64,000 bases of DNA from NCBI RefSeq assembly GCF_038070005.1, contig NZ_JBBPCO010000004.1, forward strand, positions 1 to 64,000, given 5' to 3'. The stretch's first letter is position 1; each line of letters opens with the position of its first letter. The DNA comes from Thermithiobacillus plumbiphilus (GTDB lineage: Bacteria > Pseudomonadota > Gammaproteobacteria > Acidithiobacillales > Thermithiobacillaceae). The notes beneath the pieces are model-generated. The model had not been told where the DNA came from, made no database searches, and saw only the letters and a list, made by a program, of their open reading frames with translations. The translations under genes and the position numbers were made by a program. Of this stretch, positions 1-8,543 are shown one piece after another.

Positions 1-1
1 A

Positions 2-169
2 CTGCAGTGGCACGCCTCGCCCTGCGAGGAACTGGTGGAGAAGATGGGCATCTCCTGGGATGATGCCAAGCACAAGTTCGAGCTGTACCTGAAGGAAGTC
101 GAGGCCGGCAACATCGAATACCTCTACGACCCCGAACTCGCCACCAAACACCTCGGCGCCGGCGCCTGA
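2..169 (+). CDS. hdrB1: C-terminal end of probable sHdrB1 subunit (partial)
   Basis: An open frame enters from the left edge and ends at a TGA at 167-169, leaving 55 residues that begin LQWHASPCEELVEKMG and end KHLGAGA. No CCG motif is left in the visible part, so the family is not proven by sequence. The assignment rests on position: in sHdr sulfur-oxidation loci hdrB1 normally sits directly upstream of hdrA, which starts 54 bases later here. It would be an iron-sulfur subunit of the cytoplasmic heterodisulfide-reductase-like complex. Identity is inferred from synteny. Confidence 0.6.
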   Translation: MQWHASPCEELVEKMGISWDDAKHKFELYLKEVEAGNIEYLYDPELATKHLGAGA

Positions 170-223
170 GTACCCATAAGCTATCGAGCTGACATTTTCG
201 AATGACTGAAGGTAGGGTTTAAA

Positions 224-1276
224 ATGCAAGATACAGTATTGATTGTAGGCGCGGGACCCGCCGGGCTGGCTGCTGCTGCAACGGTCGCCGAAGCCGGCAA
301 GAAAGCAGTCCTGGTCGAAAAGGAAGACATCCTGGGTGGCGCGCCGATCATCTCCGGCTATGCCAAGCTCGTGCCCTCAGGTGAGTGGGCAAAGGATGCC
401 ATTGGCCGCATGGTTTCCCGTGTGGAAGGCAATCCCAATGCCACCATTCACAAATCCACCAAGGTCACCAAGGTGGACGGCGAGGCTGGCAACTTCACCT
501 GCCAGCTGAGCAATGGGCAGTCCGTGAAGGCGGGCTCCATCGTGCTGGCCACCGGCTTCACCCACTTCGATTCCATCAACAAGCCGGAATGGGGTTTTGG
601 CACCTATGAAGACGTGCTGACCACCACCCAGATGGAGCAGATGGTAGCCCAGGGCGAAATCCGCTGCCCTTCCGATGGCCGTGTTCCCGAGCGCGTCTGC
701 ATCCTGCTTTGCGTCGGTTCACGTGACCGCCAGATCGGCCGTGAATGGTGCAGCAAGATCTGCTGTACGGTTTCCACCAATCTGGCCATGGAAATCAAGG
801 AATTAAGTCCTCAGACGGATGTCTTCATCTATTATATGGACATTCGTACCTTCGGCCTGTACGAGGACAAGTTCTACTGGAAGTCCCAGGAAGAGTTCAA
901 GACCAAGTTCGTCAAGGCGCGTATTGCCGAGGTCACCAAGTCTCCGGACGGTCGCCTGCTGGTCAAGGGCGAAGACACCCTGGTCAAGCGTCCTATCGTG
1001 ATTCCCATGGACATCGTGGTGCATGCCATCGGCATGGATCCGAATGAAGACAACCCGGAAATCTCCAAGGTCTTTGGCATTGGTCTGGAAAGGCACGGCT
1101 TCGTTGATCGTGCCGAGCAGTACACCAACAGCCAGGGTACCACCCGTCGCGGTATCTACGTCGCAGGCGCTGCAACCGGTCCTGAAGACATCGATACCTC
1201 CATTGCTCAGGGCCAGTCCGCTGGTTCCCGTGCCCTGGCCGACCTCTATGGCGCAGCCCAGCAAGCCGCAGGGTAG
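224..1276 (+). CDS. hdrA: sHdrA, FAD-binding subunit of the sulfur-oxidising Hdr-like complex
   Basis: This 350-residue flavoprotein has an N-terminal dinucleotide-binding motif GAGPAG at residues 9-14. A cysteine cluster follows at about residues 157-181 (CVGSRDRQIGREWCSKICC), as expected for HdrA iron-sulfur ligation. The C-terminal IYVAGAATGPEDI segment is the second FAD contact typical of HdrA. It is short, lacking the extra ferredoxin domains of methanogen HdrA, which is the sHdr form. It is followed by hyp, hdrC2 and hdrB2, the standard sHdr order. In the known model the complex works in the cytoplasm of sulfur oxidisers, taking electrons from sulfane sulfur bound to lipoate-binding proteins. 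The start has an upstream purine-rich ribosome site (ggtaggg). Confidence 0.93.
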   Translation: MQDTVLIVGAGPAGLAAAATVAEAGKKAVLVEKEDILGGAPIISGYAKLVPSGEWAKDAIGRMVSRVEGNPNATIHKSTKVTKVDGEAGNFTCQLSNGQSVKAGSIVLATGFTHFDSINKPEWGFGTYEDVLTTTQMEQMVAQGEIRCPSDGRVPERVCILLCVGSRDRQIGREWCSKICCTVSTNLAMEIKELSPQTDVFIYYMDIRTFGLYEDKFYWKSQEEFKTKFVKARIAEVTKSPDGRLLVKGEDTLVKRPIVIPMDIVVHAIGMDPNEDNPEISKVFGIGLERHGFVDRAEQYTNSQGTTRRGIYVAGAATGPEDIDTSIAQGQSAGSRALADLYGAAQQAAG

Positions 1277-1361
1277 GGGCGAGGGCGGGGGCGAGTATAT
1301 CGCTCCCGCCCAGCTCGCGCTGACCCTCGATTCGGGTATTTTCAGTCGTGGTTTCACTGCC

Positions 1362-2081
1362 ATGGGGAATATGCTCGAAAGCAGTGGTGGCACCGAGAGC
1401 TATGTCGAGGCGCTGAAGGCCAAGGCTGCCCAGTTCCAGGCCGTCTTGTCCCGGGACCATGTTCAACATCTTACGCTTGATGAGCTCAAGCCCTTGGTGG
1501 AGCGCATGTTTACGGTTCGGCGGCGGCTCTGGCCCGTTCTCCAGGAAAGCGGTGAGTCCTTGCTGCGGGACAGCATTGCTGACCTGTTGTATGCCAATGG
1601 TCCGGTTGCCGAGCGCATGAAGCGATTCGAGTCGAGCATCCCGGCAGAGGGAAAGACCAAACGCGCATTGCGTGATCTCGCGGCCGAACTGCTGCATTAC
1701 AACAACCCTGAGACATACCCGCTGATGACCAGGTGGGTATGGGATCAGGGCACGGAATCGGGTGCCATGCGGGAGTTCATTGCCGGGGGAGACCACCTGC
1801 AGGAAGTCCCCTTTGGCGAGTCTCCGGAGGTGTTCGAGGGAGGCAGAGCCTGGATACGGGAGCAATTGGCCGAGATGGGTGTGTATCGTGATCTGCCATA
1901 CCTGACGGATATGATGCTTGCCTTCCAGTACAGTGAGTATCTTCGGGCAATGGCGGAAGGCTTCTTGCGATCGGACTTCGGCGGACAGAGCGATCCTGCT
2001 GAGCAAATCAGGAAATTATTGGGTATAGATTCGCCACGCCGGCAAGGTGCCTCGCGGGTGAAAACAGAAACCTTGCATTAA
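1362..2081 (+). CDS. conserved 'hyp' protein of the sHdr operon
   Basis: This is the uncharacterised gene that sits between hdrA and hdrC2 in sHdr loci. The frame stays open back into hdrA, but that part is an out-of-frame shadow. The first ATG after the hdrA stop is at 1362 (MGNMLESSGG) and gives 239 residues. Sequence from about 1290 to 1360 is also open and reads plausibly as protein, so a non-ATG start just after the hdrA stop cannot be excluded. The protein is soluble, helical, and has no cysteine cluster or nucleotide motif that I can see. Its function is unknown; conserved position suggests a structural or assembly role in the complex. Confidence 0.8.
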   Translation: MGNMLESSGGTESYVEALKAKAAQFQAVLSRDHVQHLTLDELKPLVERMFTVRRRLWPVLQESGESLLRDSIADLLYANGPVAERMKRFESSIPAEGKTKRALRDLAAELLHYNNPETYPLMTRWVWDQGTESGAMREFIAGGDHLQEVPFGESPEVFEGGRAWIREQLAEMGVYRDLPYLTDMMLAFQYSEYLRAMAEGFLRSDFGGQSDPAEQIRKLLGIDSPRRQGASRVKTETLH

Positions 2082-2097
2082 CCGGGCAGGAGTTGAT

Positions 2098-2817
2098 ATG
2101 GCAATTCATGAGAAGTCACTAATCGATCAGGATCGCATCCTGACCCATGACAAACTGGTCGTGGACGGGGTCGATGTCTCTGGTCACTGGAACACAATGA
2201 TCTCCCCGCGTACCCTGACGGACTACGACGATGATTTTGAGGAGATCATTCAGAGCTACCCCGGCGGTGAAAATGTGCACCGCTGCTGGCAATGCGGCTC
2301 CTGCACCAACTCCTGCACGATGTATGCGCAGAACATCGACTTCAATCCGCGGTTCTGGATCTATCTGATCCGCCTCGGTCTGAAGGATGAGTTGATGAAG
2401 GACCGTGACATCATCTGGCAGTGTGTCTCCTGTAACAAATGCACCAACATCTGTCCCAAGGACGTGCGTCCGGAAGGCGTGATGAAGGCCACGGCACACT
2501 GGCTGGAAGAGAATGGCTACACGGAAAAGACCAGGTCGACCATCTTCGACGAGGAATTCACCGAGCAATGCCTTGAGCATGGCCGCATCGAAGATACGCA
2601 CATCCTGGTCAACTTTCTCAAGAAGAGCAAGCAGCCCCTGGTTCAGGACTGGCTGGTAGAGTTCACCAAGCGCATGAACAAGCATCTGCCGGTTGGTCAG
2701 TTGATGCGGATGGGCATGAACCTGGTGTTCACACCCAAGGCCAAAACCTGGGGCCGCACCGGCGAAGTGCTTCGCGAATACGTCAGAGAGCAGAAGGAGG
2801 CCACGCACCATGGCTAA
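2098..2817 (+). CDS. hdrC2: sHdrC2, ferredoxin-like iron-sulfur subunit
   Basis: The 239-residue protein carries two classical 4Fe-4S binding motifs: C63, C66, C69, C73 (CWQCGSCTNSC) and C109, C112, C115, C119 (CVSCNKCTNIC). The second is followed by the usual Pro. This is the HdrC electron-transfer fold that links HdrA flavin to HdrB. The gene overlaps hdrB2 by 8 bases, indicating translational coupling. It would act in the cytoplasmic sHdr complex. The N-terminal 60 residues before the first cluster are typical of HdrC-family proteins. An ATG preceded by gggcaggagt gives a good ribosome site. Confidence 0.93.
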   Translation: MAIHEKSLIDQDRILTHDKLVVDGVDVSGHWNTMISPRTLTDYDDDFEEIIQSYPGGENVHRCWQCGSCTNSCTMYAQNIDFNPRFWIYLIRLGLKDELMKDRDIIWQCVSCNKCTNICPKDVRPEGVMKATAHWLEENGYTEKTRSTIFDEEFTEQCLEHGRIEDTHILVNFLKKSKQPLVQDWLVEFTKRMNKHLPVGQLMRMGMNLVFTPKAKTWGRTGEVLREYVREQKEATHHG

Positions 2818-3721
2818 GGTTGCATATTATCCGGGGTGTGCCCTGGAAGGTTCGGGTGGCCCCTACGACAAGTCTACCCGCGTGCTGGTCAAGCAGCTCG
2901 GTCTGCAGATGGAAAACCTGCAGGACTACAACTGCTGTGGCGCGATGGAAGTGAAGAACGTCCATCCGATGCTGCAGACCTACATGTCCGCGCGTAATCT
3001 GGCCATGGCAAGCAAGCTGCAGGGCTGTGACACGGTGATGGCCCCCTGCAATGGCTGCTATCACAATCTGAAGAAGGCCGAGTATGAACTGGCCACTTCA
3101 GAGACCTCCCTCGACACTGTGCAGGATCTTGCCCGCAAGTCCGATGATCCGGTCTACGAGGGTGACGTCCGTACCGTCCATCTGCTTGAATGGCTGATGG
3201 AAGAGGTCGGTCCGGAAGGCATCAAGGGCCAGATCAAGAAGAACCTGAATGGCCTGAAGGTCGCCAACTACTACGGTTGCATGTACACCCGGCCGCGCCA
3301 GATCTTCCCCGAGAAGGATCAGGGTCCCGGTTCCGAGTCCAGCTACAAGCCGCACTTCATGGATGACCTACTGCAGGCCGCGGGCGCCGAGAACGTCGAC
3401 TTTCCGCTGAAGACAGCCTGCTGTGGCGGTGCGCATACCTTGTCCGATGCCGATACCTCCACGCAGCTGGTGCTGAACCTGCTGCAGGCGGCCGAGGACG
3501 CGGGTGCCGAAGTCATCGCGACGGAATGCCCCACCTGCCACTCCGGCCTGGAAATGCATCAGGTCCGGGCGGAAACCGAGTTTGGCATCAAGACCAATGT
3601 CAAGATCATCTACTTTACCCAGTTGCTGGGCATGGCGATGGGTCTGTCCCCCCGCAAGGTAGGCGTGACCGACAACGTCAGTGATTCCCTGGATGTGCTT
3701 CAAAACCGGGGAATAGCGTAA
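2810..3721 (+). CDS. hdrB2: sHdrB2, CCG-domain subunit with non-cubane cluster motifs
   Basis: The 303-residue protein has two cysteine-rich CCG domains. The N-terminal one shows C10 (YYPGCAL), a CCG at about residue 44 (YNCCGAMEV) and CNGCYH. The C-terminal one shows YYGCMYTR, TACCGGAHT and ECPTCHSGL. Such CCG motifs ligate the paired non-cubane clusters of HdrB, the site of disulfide or sulfane chemistry in the family. The gene overlaps hdrC2 and is the last gene before a strong intrinsic terminator. It is the proposed site where lipoate-bound sulfur is processed; that substrate is inferred from work on related sHdr systems. Confidence 0.92.
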   Translation: MAKVAYYPGCALEGSGGPYDKSTRVLVKQLGLQMENLQDYNCCGAMEVKNVHPMLQTYMSARNLAMASKLQGCDTVMAPCNGCYHNLKKAEYELATSETSLDTVQDLARKSDDPVYEGDVRTVHLLEWLMEEVGPEGIKGQIKKNLNGLKVANYYGCMYTRPRQIFPEKDQGPGSESSYKPHFMDDLLQAAGAENVDFPLKTACCGGAHTLSDADTSTQLVLNLLQAAEDAGAEVIATECPTCHSGLEMHQVRAETEFGIKTNVKIIYFTQLLGMAMGLSPRKVGVTDNVSDSLDVLQNRGIA

Positions 3722-3731
3722 ATATCTTTAC

Positions 3732-3759
3732 AGGGCGCAGCTTGCTGCGCCCTTTTTTT
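3732..3759 (+). terminator. intrinsic terminator after hdrB2
   Basis: A perfect 9-bp stem (agggcgcag / ctgcgccct) with loop cttg is followed by seven T residues. It begins 10 bases after the hdrB2 stop and separates the sHdr subunit genes from lbpA1 and the lipoate-assembly genes. Confidence 0.9.
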
Positions 3760-3800
3760 GTCCGTAATCTGGGCTGTATCTAGGATTGGGTTGGACATAT

Positions 3801-4247
3801 ATGGAATTTAACGGTTGCGAGTTCAGGCCCGAGCTGTACTACGATGACGAATATCAGGTGTGGGCCCGCCGAGAAGACGACGGGACCCTGACGGTTGGTA
3901 TGACGGATATCTCGCAGAGCATCGCAGGCAAGATTCTGCATGTTCGGGTTCGGCGGCCTGGCACTCGACGGCCGGTGGGTAAGCCGGTGGCAACCATCGA
4001 GAGCGGCAAATGGGCGGGGCCGGTGCCAAACACCTTTGATTGTGTCATCGTTGAGGCCAATGAAGAGGTGCTGGAAGATCCCAACCTGCTGAACATCGAA
4101 CCTTATGAGGCATGGATCGCCCGGGTCGAGCCGGTGGATGGGGTGGAACAGGCACTCAGCGTCATGAAGACAGGGGATGCGGCGGCGGAAGGCTATGCCG
4201 CCCGCTGCATACGGGACAATATCAGCTGTGAGCGGGGTATGCGCTGA
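3801..4247 (+). CDS. lbpA1: lipoate-binding protein LbpA-like, first and divergent copy
   Basis: This GcvH-like protein has 148 residues from the ATG at 3801 (MEFNGCEFRP); an in-frame TTG 15 bases upstream looks less likely. The lipoyl-lysine motif is visible as TIESGKWAGP, with an upstream EDDGTLTVGMTD strand typical of H-protein-like LbpA. It would carry a lipoamide arm serving as sulfur carrier for the sHdr complex. Compared with the second copy at 4731 it has an Arg-rich insert (RVRRPGTRRPVGK) and a different C-terminus (RCIRDNISCERGMR). It overlaps nothing and lies 2 bases before the dsrE-family gene. Which paralogue is the working carrier cannot be told from sequence. Confidence 0.88.
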   Translation: MEFNGCEFRPELYYDDEYQVWARREDDGTLTVGMTDISQSIAGKILHVRVRRPGTRRPVGKPVATIESGKWAGPVPNTFDCVIVEANEEVLEDPNLLNIEPYEAWIARVEPVDGVEQALSVMKTGDAAAEGYAARCIRDNISCERGMR

Positions 4248-4249
4248 GC

Positions 4250-4642
4250 ATGGACAAGCACTATGTAGACCATGAGGAACAGGACGTGGTCATCGTCATG
4301 ACCAGTGGACCCAGTACGCCACATCGTTGCGCCACGCCATTTTATCTCGGTGGCTTATTGTCATCCATGGATGCCAACGTTAAGATCTTTTTCACCATGG
4401 AAGGCGTGCGTCTCATGGAGCAGGGGGTAGCCGAGAACCTGGTCGCCATGGAGGGTGGCAAGCGGATCATCGAATTCATCCGCGACGCCAAGAATGCCGG
4501 CGTTGAATTCTTTGTTTGCCGTCCGGCAATGCCAGGCTATAAGATGGCCGAGGACAACCTGATCCCGGAAGTCACGGCAACGGCGAGCGCCGGTGATCTC
4601 GCTGATCTCATCCTGACTTCGGATCGGCAGTTGTTTTTCTAG
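4250..4642 (+). CDS. DsrE-family sulfur-trafficking protein
   Basis: The 130-residue protein has the DsrE/DsrF-like alpha/beta fold: an N-terminal VVIVMTSGPSTPHRCATPF strand-loop, a KIFFTMEGV strand, and a VEFFVCRPAMPGYKM segment carrying the cysteine expected to hold persulfide in DsrE-like sulfurtransferases. The C-terminus (GDLADLILTSDRQLFF) matches the family. It lies between the two lbpA genes, so it probably passes sulfane sulfur to or from the lipoate-binding proteins. Which DsrE subgroup it belongs to is not determined. Confidence 0.82.
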   Translation: MDKHYVDHEEQDVVIVMTSGPSTPHRCATPFYLGGLLSSMDANVKIFFTMEGVRLMEQGVAENLVAMEGGKRIIEFIRDAKNAGVEFFVCRPAMPGYKMAEDNLIPEVTATASAGDLADLILTSDRQLFF

Positions 4643-4730
4643 GCTTGAGGTTTCAAGACAGATTTGGCAGTTCCACAAGGGTGGCGGTCGCGCCCGGAAG
4701 CGCTTTTTTTACCCGTAAGGAGGATGATCG

Positions 4731-5168
4731 ATGGGCACAGTTCGTGGTTGCAACATTCCTGAAGACCTGTATTACAACGTCGAAAACAATGTCTGGGTGC
4801 GCAAGGAGGATGACGGTACGGTCACCGTGGGCATGACGGCTTATGCCTGCTCCCTGGCCGGTGAAATCGTGTCCTATACCCCCAAGAAGGTGGGCAAGGA
4901 TGTTGCCAAGGACAAGTCCGCTGCCACCGTGGAGTCCGGCAAGTGGGTCGGTCCGCTGAAGGCGCCGGTCTCTGGTGCGATTACGGCCACCAATCCCGAT
5001 GTTGCCGCGAACCCCGGCCTGATCAACAAGGATCCTTACGGCAATGGCTGGGTGGTCAAGCTCCAGCCCAGCGACTGGGACGGCGAATCCGGCGAGCTGA
5101 AGACGGGTGCTGATGCCCTTGCCGCCTTTGAAAGCAAGATGGACGCAGACGGCTTCGGCGGCTGCTAA
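4731..5168 (+). CDS. lbpA2: lipoate-binding protein LbpA, second copy
   Basis: This 145-residue GcvH-like protein carries the lipoyl-lysine motif TVESGKWVGPLKAPVSGAI and the typical NPGLINKDPYGNGWVVKL segment. It starts after a near-perfect ribosome site (aaggagg) 6-7 bases before the ATG. It is the more canonical of the two LbpA copies. In sHdr bacteria LbpA is a dedicated sulfur-metabolism lipoyl protein, distinct from glycine-cleavage GcvH, and is the presumed substrate shuttle. The C-terminus ends in GFGGC; whether that cysteine matters is unknown. A stable hairpin follows before lipS1. Confidence 0.93.
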   Translation: MGTVRGCNIPEDLYYNVENNVWVRKEDDGTVTVGMTAYACSLAGEIVSYTPKKVGKDVAKDKSAATVESGKWVGPLKAPVSGAITATNPDVAANPGLINKDPYGNGWVVKLQPSDWDGESGELKTGADALAAFESKMDADGFGGC

Positions 5169-5175
5169 TTGGCCA

Positions 5176-5199
5176 GGGGCGTCACCCCGGTGACGCCCC
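5176..5199 (+). other. stable hairpin between lbpA2 and lipS1
   Basis: A perfect 10-bp stem (ggggcgtcac / gtgacgcccc) with loop cccg lies in the 50-base gap. There is no T run, so it is more likely to attenuate, process or stabilise the lbpA2 mRNA than to terminate fully. The effect is inferred. Confidence 0.6.
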
Positions 5200-5218
5200 A
5201 CCATGATCGGGGGAAAAC

Positions 5219-6343
5219 ATGAGTGCATGGCTGGAAGCGGTAAAAAGGGTAGAAGCGCTCGAAGACCTGGATCTCAACCGGGCTCTGGTGGCAGAGATGG
5301 AGTCACGCTGGGCAGGTCTCAAAGGCAGCCAGACCGGGCCGGTGAATTTCTACACACCGTCTTTCAAACATCATGAAACCTCCGAAGTCAGTGCCTGTGG
5401 CAAGAATGCCTTTCCGGCGATCTCGATCACCGGTGGTGATTGCAAGCTCCAGTGCGATCATTGCAAGGCCAAGATTCTGGAGCCCATGATTCCTGCCCGC
5501 ACGCCCGAGGACCTCGCGCGTCTGGCTGACGAGTTCGTGGCGGATGGTGCCCGGGGCATGCTGCTCAGTGGCGGGTCCGACCACCGCAATGTCGTTCATT
5601 ACGAGCCTTACTTCCCGACAATCCGCAAGATCAAGGACCAATATCCGCATCTGCAGATTGCCATGCACACCGGCCTTGCTACGCCCGAGTTCGCCCGGGG
5701 CATGGAAGATGCTGGCGTCGACGTGGCCATGATGGATGTGATCGGATCGCAGGATACCATCACCCAGGTCTATCATCTCAAGCGCAGCGTGGATGAATTC
5801 GAGGCCTCCCTGGAGGCCTTGGTGGCCACGCGCATGAAGGTGGTGCCGCATGTCGTGATTGGTCTGCATTATGGCAAGCTGCTTGGCGAGTGGAATGCCC
5901 TGGACATCGTCCGTCGGCATCAGCCGGATGCGCTGGTGCTGGTTGTCATCATGCCGCATTACGCGCCCGCGAGCCGGCCTTTCGCCACCCCATCCTCGGC
6001 GGAGGTCGGCAAGTACTTCATGGACTGCCGCGAAGCCCTGCCGGACACCCCGGTGTTGCTGGGCTGCGCGCGTCCTGCCGGGGTACACCGTCTTGAGACC
6101 GATGCCTATGCCGTGATGGCGGGCCTCAATGGCGTAGCCTTCCCCTCGGATGGCATGCTGGCCCTTGCCAAGCACCTGGATCGTGACGTACGTGTCACGC
6201 CGTCCTGCTGTTCCATGGTGGTGGGCGAGGAGGTACTGGCCCTGACTGATGGCCAGTCCGGCAGCATCAAGCTCGATCATATCCCGGCCGCGCCGAAGCG
6301 CCGCGCCAGTATCCGCGACATTCCCATCGTCGTCGCAGGTTAA
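5219..6343 (+). CDS. lipS1: radical SAM lipoate synthase component LipS1
   Basis: This 374-residue radical SAM protein has the CxxxCxxC cluster motif (CKLQCDHC) near residue 78, preceded by FPAISITGG. In the LipS1/LipS2 pathway two radical SAM proteins together insert two sulfurs into a protein-bound octanoyl chain, replacing LipA. Its position between lbpA2 and the sLpl(AB) ligase is the published layout for sHdr-linked lipoate assembly. The S1/S2 labels follow that gene order and could be reversed. ATG 5219 follows a gatcgggggaaaac ribosome site. Confidence 0.87.
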   Translation: MSAWLEAVKRVEALEDLDLNRALVAEMESRWAGLKGSQTGPVNFYTPSFKHHETSEVSACGKNAFPAISITGGDCKLQCDHCKAKILEPMIPARTPEDLARLADEFVADGARGMLLSGGSDHRNVVHYEPYFPTIRKIKDQYPHLQIAMHTGLATPEFARGMEDAGVDVAMMDVIGSQDTITQVYHLKRSVDEFEASLEALVATRMKVVPHVVIGLHYGKLLGEWNALDIVRRHQPDALVLVVIMPHYAPASRPFATPSSAEVGKYFMDCREALPDTPVLLGCARPAGVHRLETDAYAVMAGLNGVAFPSDGMLALAKHLDRDVRVTPSCCSMVVGEEVLALTDGQSGSIKLDHIPAAPKRRASIRDIPIVVAG

Positions 6344-6370
6344 GCGGCTTACCGAATCGAGGACACAGGC

Positions 6371-7450
6371 ATGACGCAGGGCACTTGGCGGGTACTGGAT
6401 ACCGGATTGCGTTCAGCGGCCGACAACATGGCCCTGAACCGCACCCTGCTTGAAAGCCAGCAGGCCGGTACCAGCGTCAATACCCTGCGTTTTCTCCAGT
6501 TCCAGCCCGCGGCCCTGGTCGGTTATCACCAGTCCCTGGAGCAGGAGCTCGAAGTCGACTACTGTCGTGCCAATGGGGTCGAGATTCAGCGCCGCATCAC
6601 CGGTGGTGGCGCGATCTACTTCGATCCCGGCCAGCTTGGCTGGGAACTGTATTTCAACAAGCAGGACTTTGGGCGGGCGGAAATGGCTGCCATATCCGAG
6701 ATGATCTGTGAGGCCGCCGCCCATGGCATGTCGAAGCTTGGCATCGACGCGCAATTTCGGCCGCGTAATGACATCGAGGTCGATGGTCGCAAGATTTCCG
6801 GTACTGGCGGCGTATTCGATGGCGATGCCGTACTGTTTCAGGGAACGGTACTGATCGATTTTGATATCGAGGCCATGTTGCGCGTACTGCGGGTACCCAA
6901 GGAAAAGCTCAGTGCGCACGCCATTGCCTCGGCGCGGGAACGTGTGACCTGTCTCAAAACCCTGCTCGGCGAAGCGCCATCCCTGACCCAGGTCAAGTCC
7001 GCCCTGCTGGCTGGCTTCGAGGAAAAGCTGGGGCTTTCCTTCAAGTCAGCCGGACTGAACCCGGTCGAGGAGGCGCTGTTTCAGCAGGTCCTGCCGGAGA
7101 TCAAGGACCCTGAATGGGTGAGGCTGGTTGACCGCCCGCGCACTGAGGCGCCCCTGCTGCAGGCAGCCTATAAGTCCCAAGGTGGTCTCATCCGCGTGAC
7201 CGCCCTGGTCGATGAATTCAAGGAACGCCTGCTGCAGATCCAGTTCGCCGGCGACTTTTTTGTACAGCCCAAGCGGGTCATTGCCGATCTGGAGGCAAGC
7301 CTGCGCAATGTGCGGCTGGAATCCGTCCCTGAGCGGATTCGTGCCTTCTTTGCCGAAACGCCTGCCGAGATGCTGTTGCTGGAACCCGAGGACTTCATCC
7401 TTGCTTTCCAGCAGCTTCTGCCCTCGAAAGCTGACGGAGCCGTGGCATGA
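6371..7450 (+). CDS. slpl(AB): sLpl(AB), lipoate:protein ligase dedicated to LbpA
   Basis: The 359-residue protein is a BPL/LPL-fold ligase. The lipoyl-AMP site is shown by QRRITGGGAIYFDPG and by NDIEVDGRKISGTGGV with its conserved lysine. A second domain (from about residue 240) resembles the LplB accessory domain, so A and B parts are fused, which defines the sLpl(AB) type. It would attach octanoate or lipoate to apo-LbpA in the cytoplasm before LipS1/LipS2 act. It overlaps lipT by 4 bases (ATGA), so the two are probably translated together. Confidence 0.9.
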   Translation: MTQGTWRVLDTGLRSAADNMALNRTLLESQQAGTSVNTLRFLQFQPAALVGYHQSLEQELEVDYCRANGVEIQRRITGGGAIYFDPGQLGWELYFNKQDFGRAEMAAISEMICEAAAHGMSKLGIDAQFRPRNDIEVDGRKISGTGGVFDGDAVLFQGTVLIDFDIEAMLRVLRVPKEKLSAHAIASARERVTCLKTLLGEAPSLTQVKSALLAGFEEKLGLSFKSAGLNPVEEALFQQVLPEIKDPEWVRLVDRPRTEAPLLQAAYKSQGGLIRVTALVDEFKERLLQIQFAGDFFVQPKRVIADLEASLRNVRLESVPERIRAFFAETPAEMLLLEPEDFILAFQQLLPSKADGAVA

Positions 7451-8508
7451 GCGCTCGTTCGCTTGATGTCCTGGTGGTTGGCTGCGGCCCGGCTGGCAGT
7501 GCCGCAGCACGTACAGCGGCCGAGGGTGGCGCCAGGGTGCTGGTGATCGACAGGCGGCAGGAGATCGGCCAGCCAGTACAGTGCGCCGAATTCGTGCCCA
7601 CGCCCATGCTGCCCTATACCAAGGTACCCGGTGTGCTGACGCAGAAGGTCGACGGCATGCTGACTTTTTTGCCTTCCAGCGCCAGCCACGCCAGTGCCTT
7701 TCCGGGGCTTATGATCGATCGGGGCGCTTTTGACAAGGTGCTGGCCGAGCGGGCGGTTGCCGCTGGCGCTGAACTCTGGACCGCCGCGCGTCTGCTGCGC
7801 CTGGATGGGCAAATAGCCGAGGTGCAGCACGAGGGTGTCATTCATCGGATCGAGGCCCGAGTTGTGATCGGCGCCGATGGCCCGCATAGCCTGGTTGCCC
7901 GTTCGGTCGGGGTGCCGGAGCAGCAGGTGGTTTATACCCGCCAGTATACCGTACCTCTCTTGCAGCCCTATCTTGATACCGACATCTTTCTGTCGGACGA
8001 TTTTCCGGGTGGCTATGGCTGGCTCTTCCCCAAGGGCGAGGTGGCCAATCTCGGGATCGGCGCGGACCGGCGCTTTGAAGACAATCTCAAGCTCCCTCTG
8101 GAAAGGCTGCATCGCGCCATGGTGGATCGGGGCTTGCTGGGTAAAGCCGTGCTGGCGCGCACGGGTGGCGCCATCCCGGTCAGCGGCCTGCGACCCATGG
8201 TCCATGGCAGCACTCTGCTGGTCGGGGATGCCGCCGGGCTGACGCATCCGATCACCGGTGCGGGCATTTCCGCCGCGGTCATCAGTGGCGAGCGGGCAGG
8301 CGAGGCGGCCGCGGCATATCTGGAGAGTCTGGATCCGGCTGAACTGGCGGATTTCGAGGAAGATGTGCGGGATCAGTTTGAAACGACCCTGGAGCGTGCG
8401 GTACAGCGGCGCAAGGCCCTTGAACAGGTCTGGCGCCGCCCGGCAGCCCAGGATGACAACATCATGCGATCCGGCTGGATCGCCTTTGAAGAGTACTTCG
8501 CGGCCTGA
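7447..8508 (+). CDS. lipT: LipT, geranylgeranyl-reductase-like flavoprotein of lipoate assembly
   Basis: The 353-residue FAD protein begins with a Rossmann motif (GCGPAGSAAA), then the QPVQCAEFVP stretch typical of geranylgeranyl-reductase-like flavoproteins, and a second FAD motif LLVGDAAGLTHPITGAGI near residue 257. It lies between sLpl(AB) and lipS2, the place of lipT in sHdr loci, where it is thought to supply electrons to the radical SAM step. That role is an inference from the literature on such clusters. No membrane segments are seen. Confidence 0.85.
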   Translation: MSARSLDVLVVGCGPAGSAAARTAAEGGARVLVIDRRQEIGQPVQCAEFVPTPMLPYTKVPGVLTQKVDGMLTFLPSSASHASAFPGLMIDRGAFDKVLAERAVAAGAELWTAARLLRLDGQIAEVQHEGVIHRIEARVVIGADGPHSLVARSVGVPEQQVVYTRQYTVPLLQPYLDTDIFLSDDFPGGYGWLFPKGEVANLGIGADRRFEDNLKLPLERLHRAMVDRGLLGKAVLARTGGAIPVSGLRPMVHGSTLLVGDAAGLTHPITGAGISAAVISGERAGEAAAAYLESLDPAELADFEEDVRDQFETTLERAVQRRKALEQVWRRPAAQDDNIMRSGWIAFEEYFAA

Positions 8509-8543
8509 GCGCCCCGGAACCCATTTCGACCGAGGAGGCAACA

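Noticed and set aside
1023-1361. 5' extension of the hyp gene into hdrA
   Set aside because: It is out of frame with a well-supported hdrA and reads as shadow sequence; the ATG at 1362 or a start just after the hdrA stop is better.
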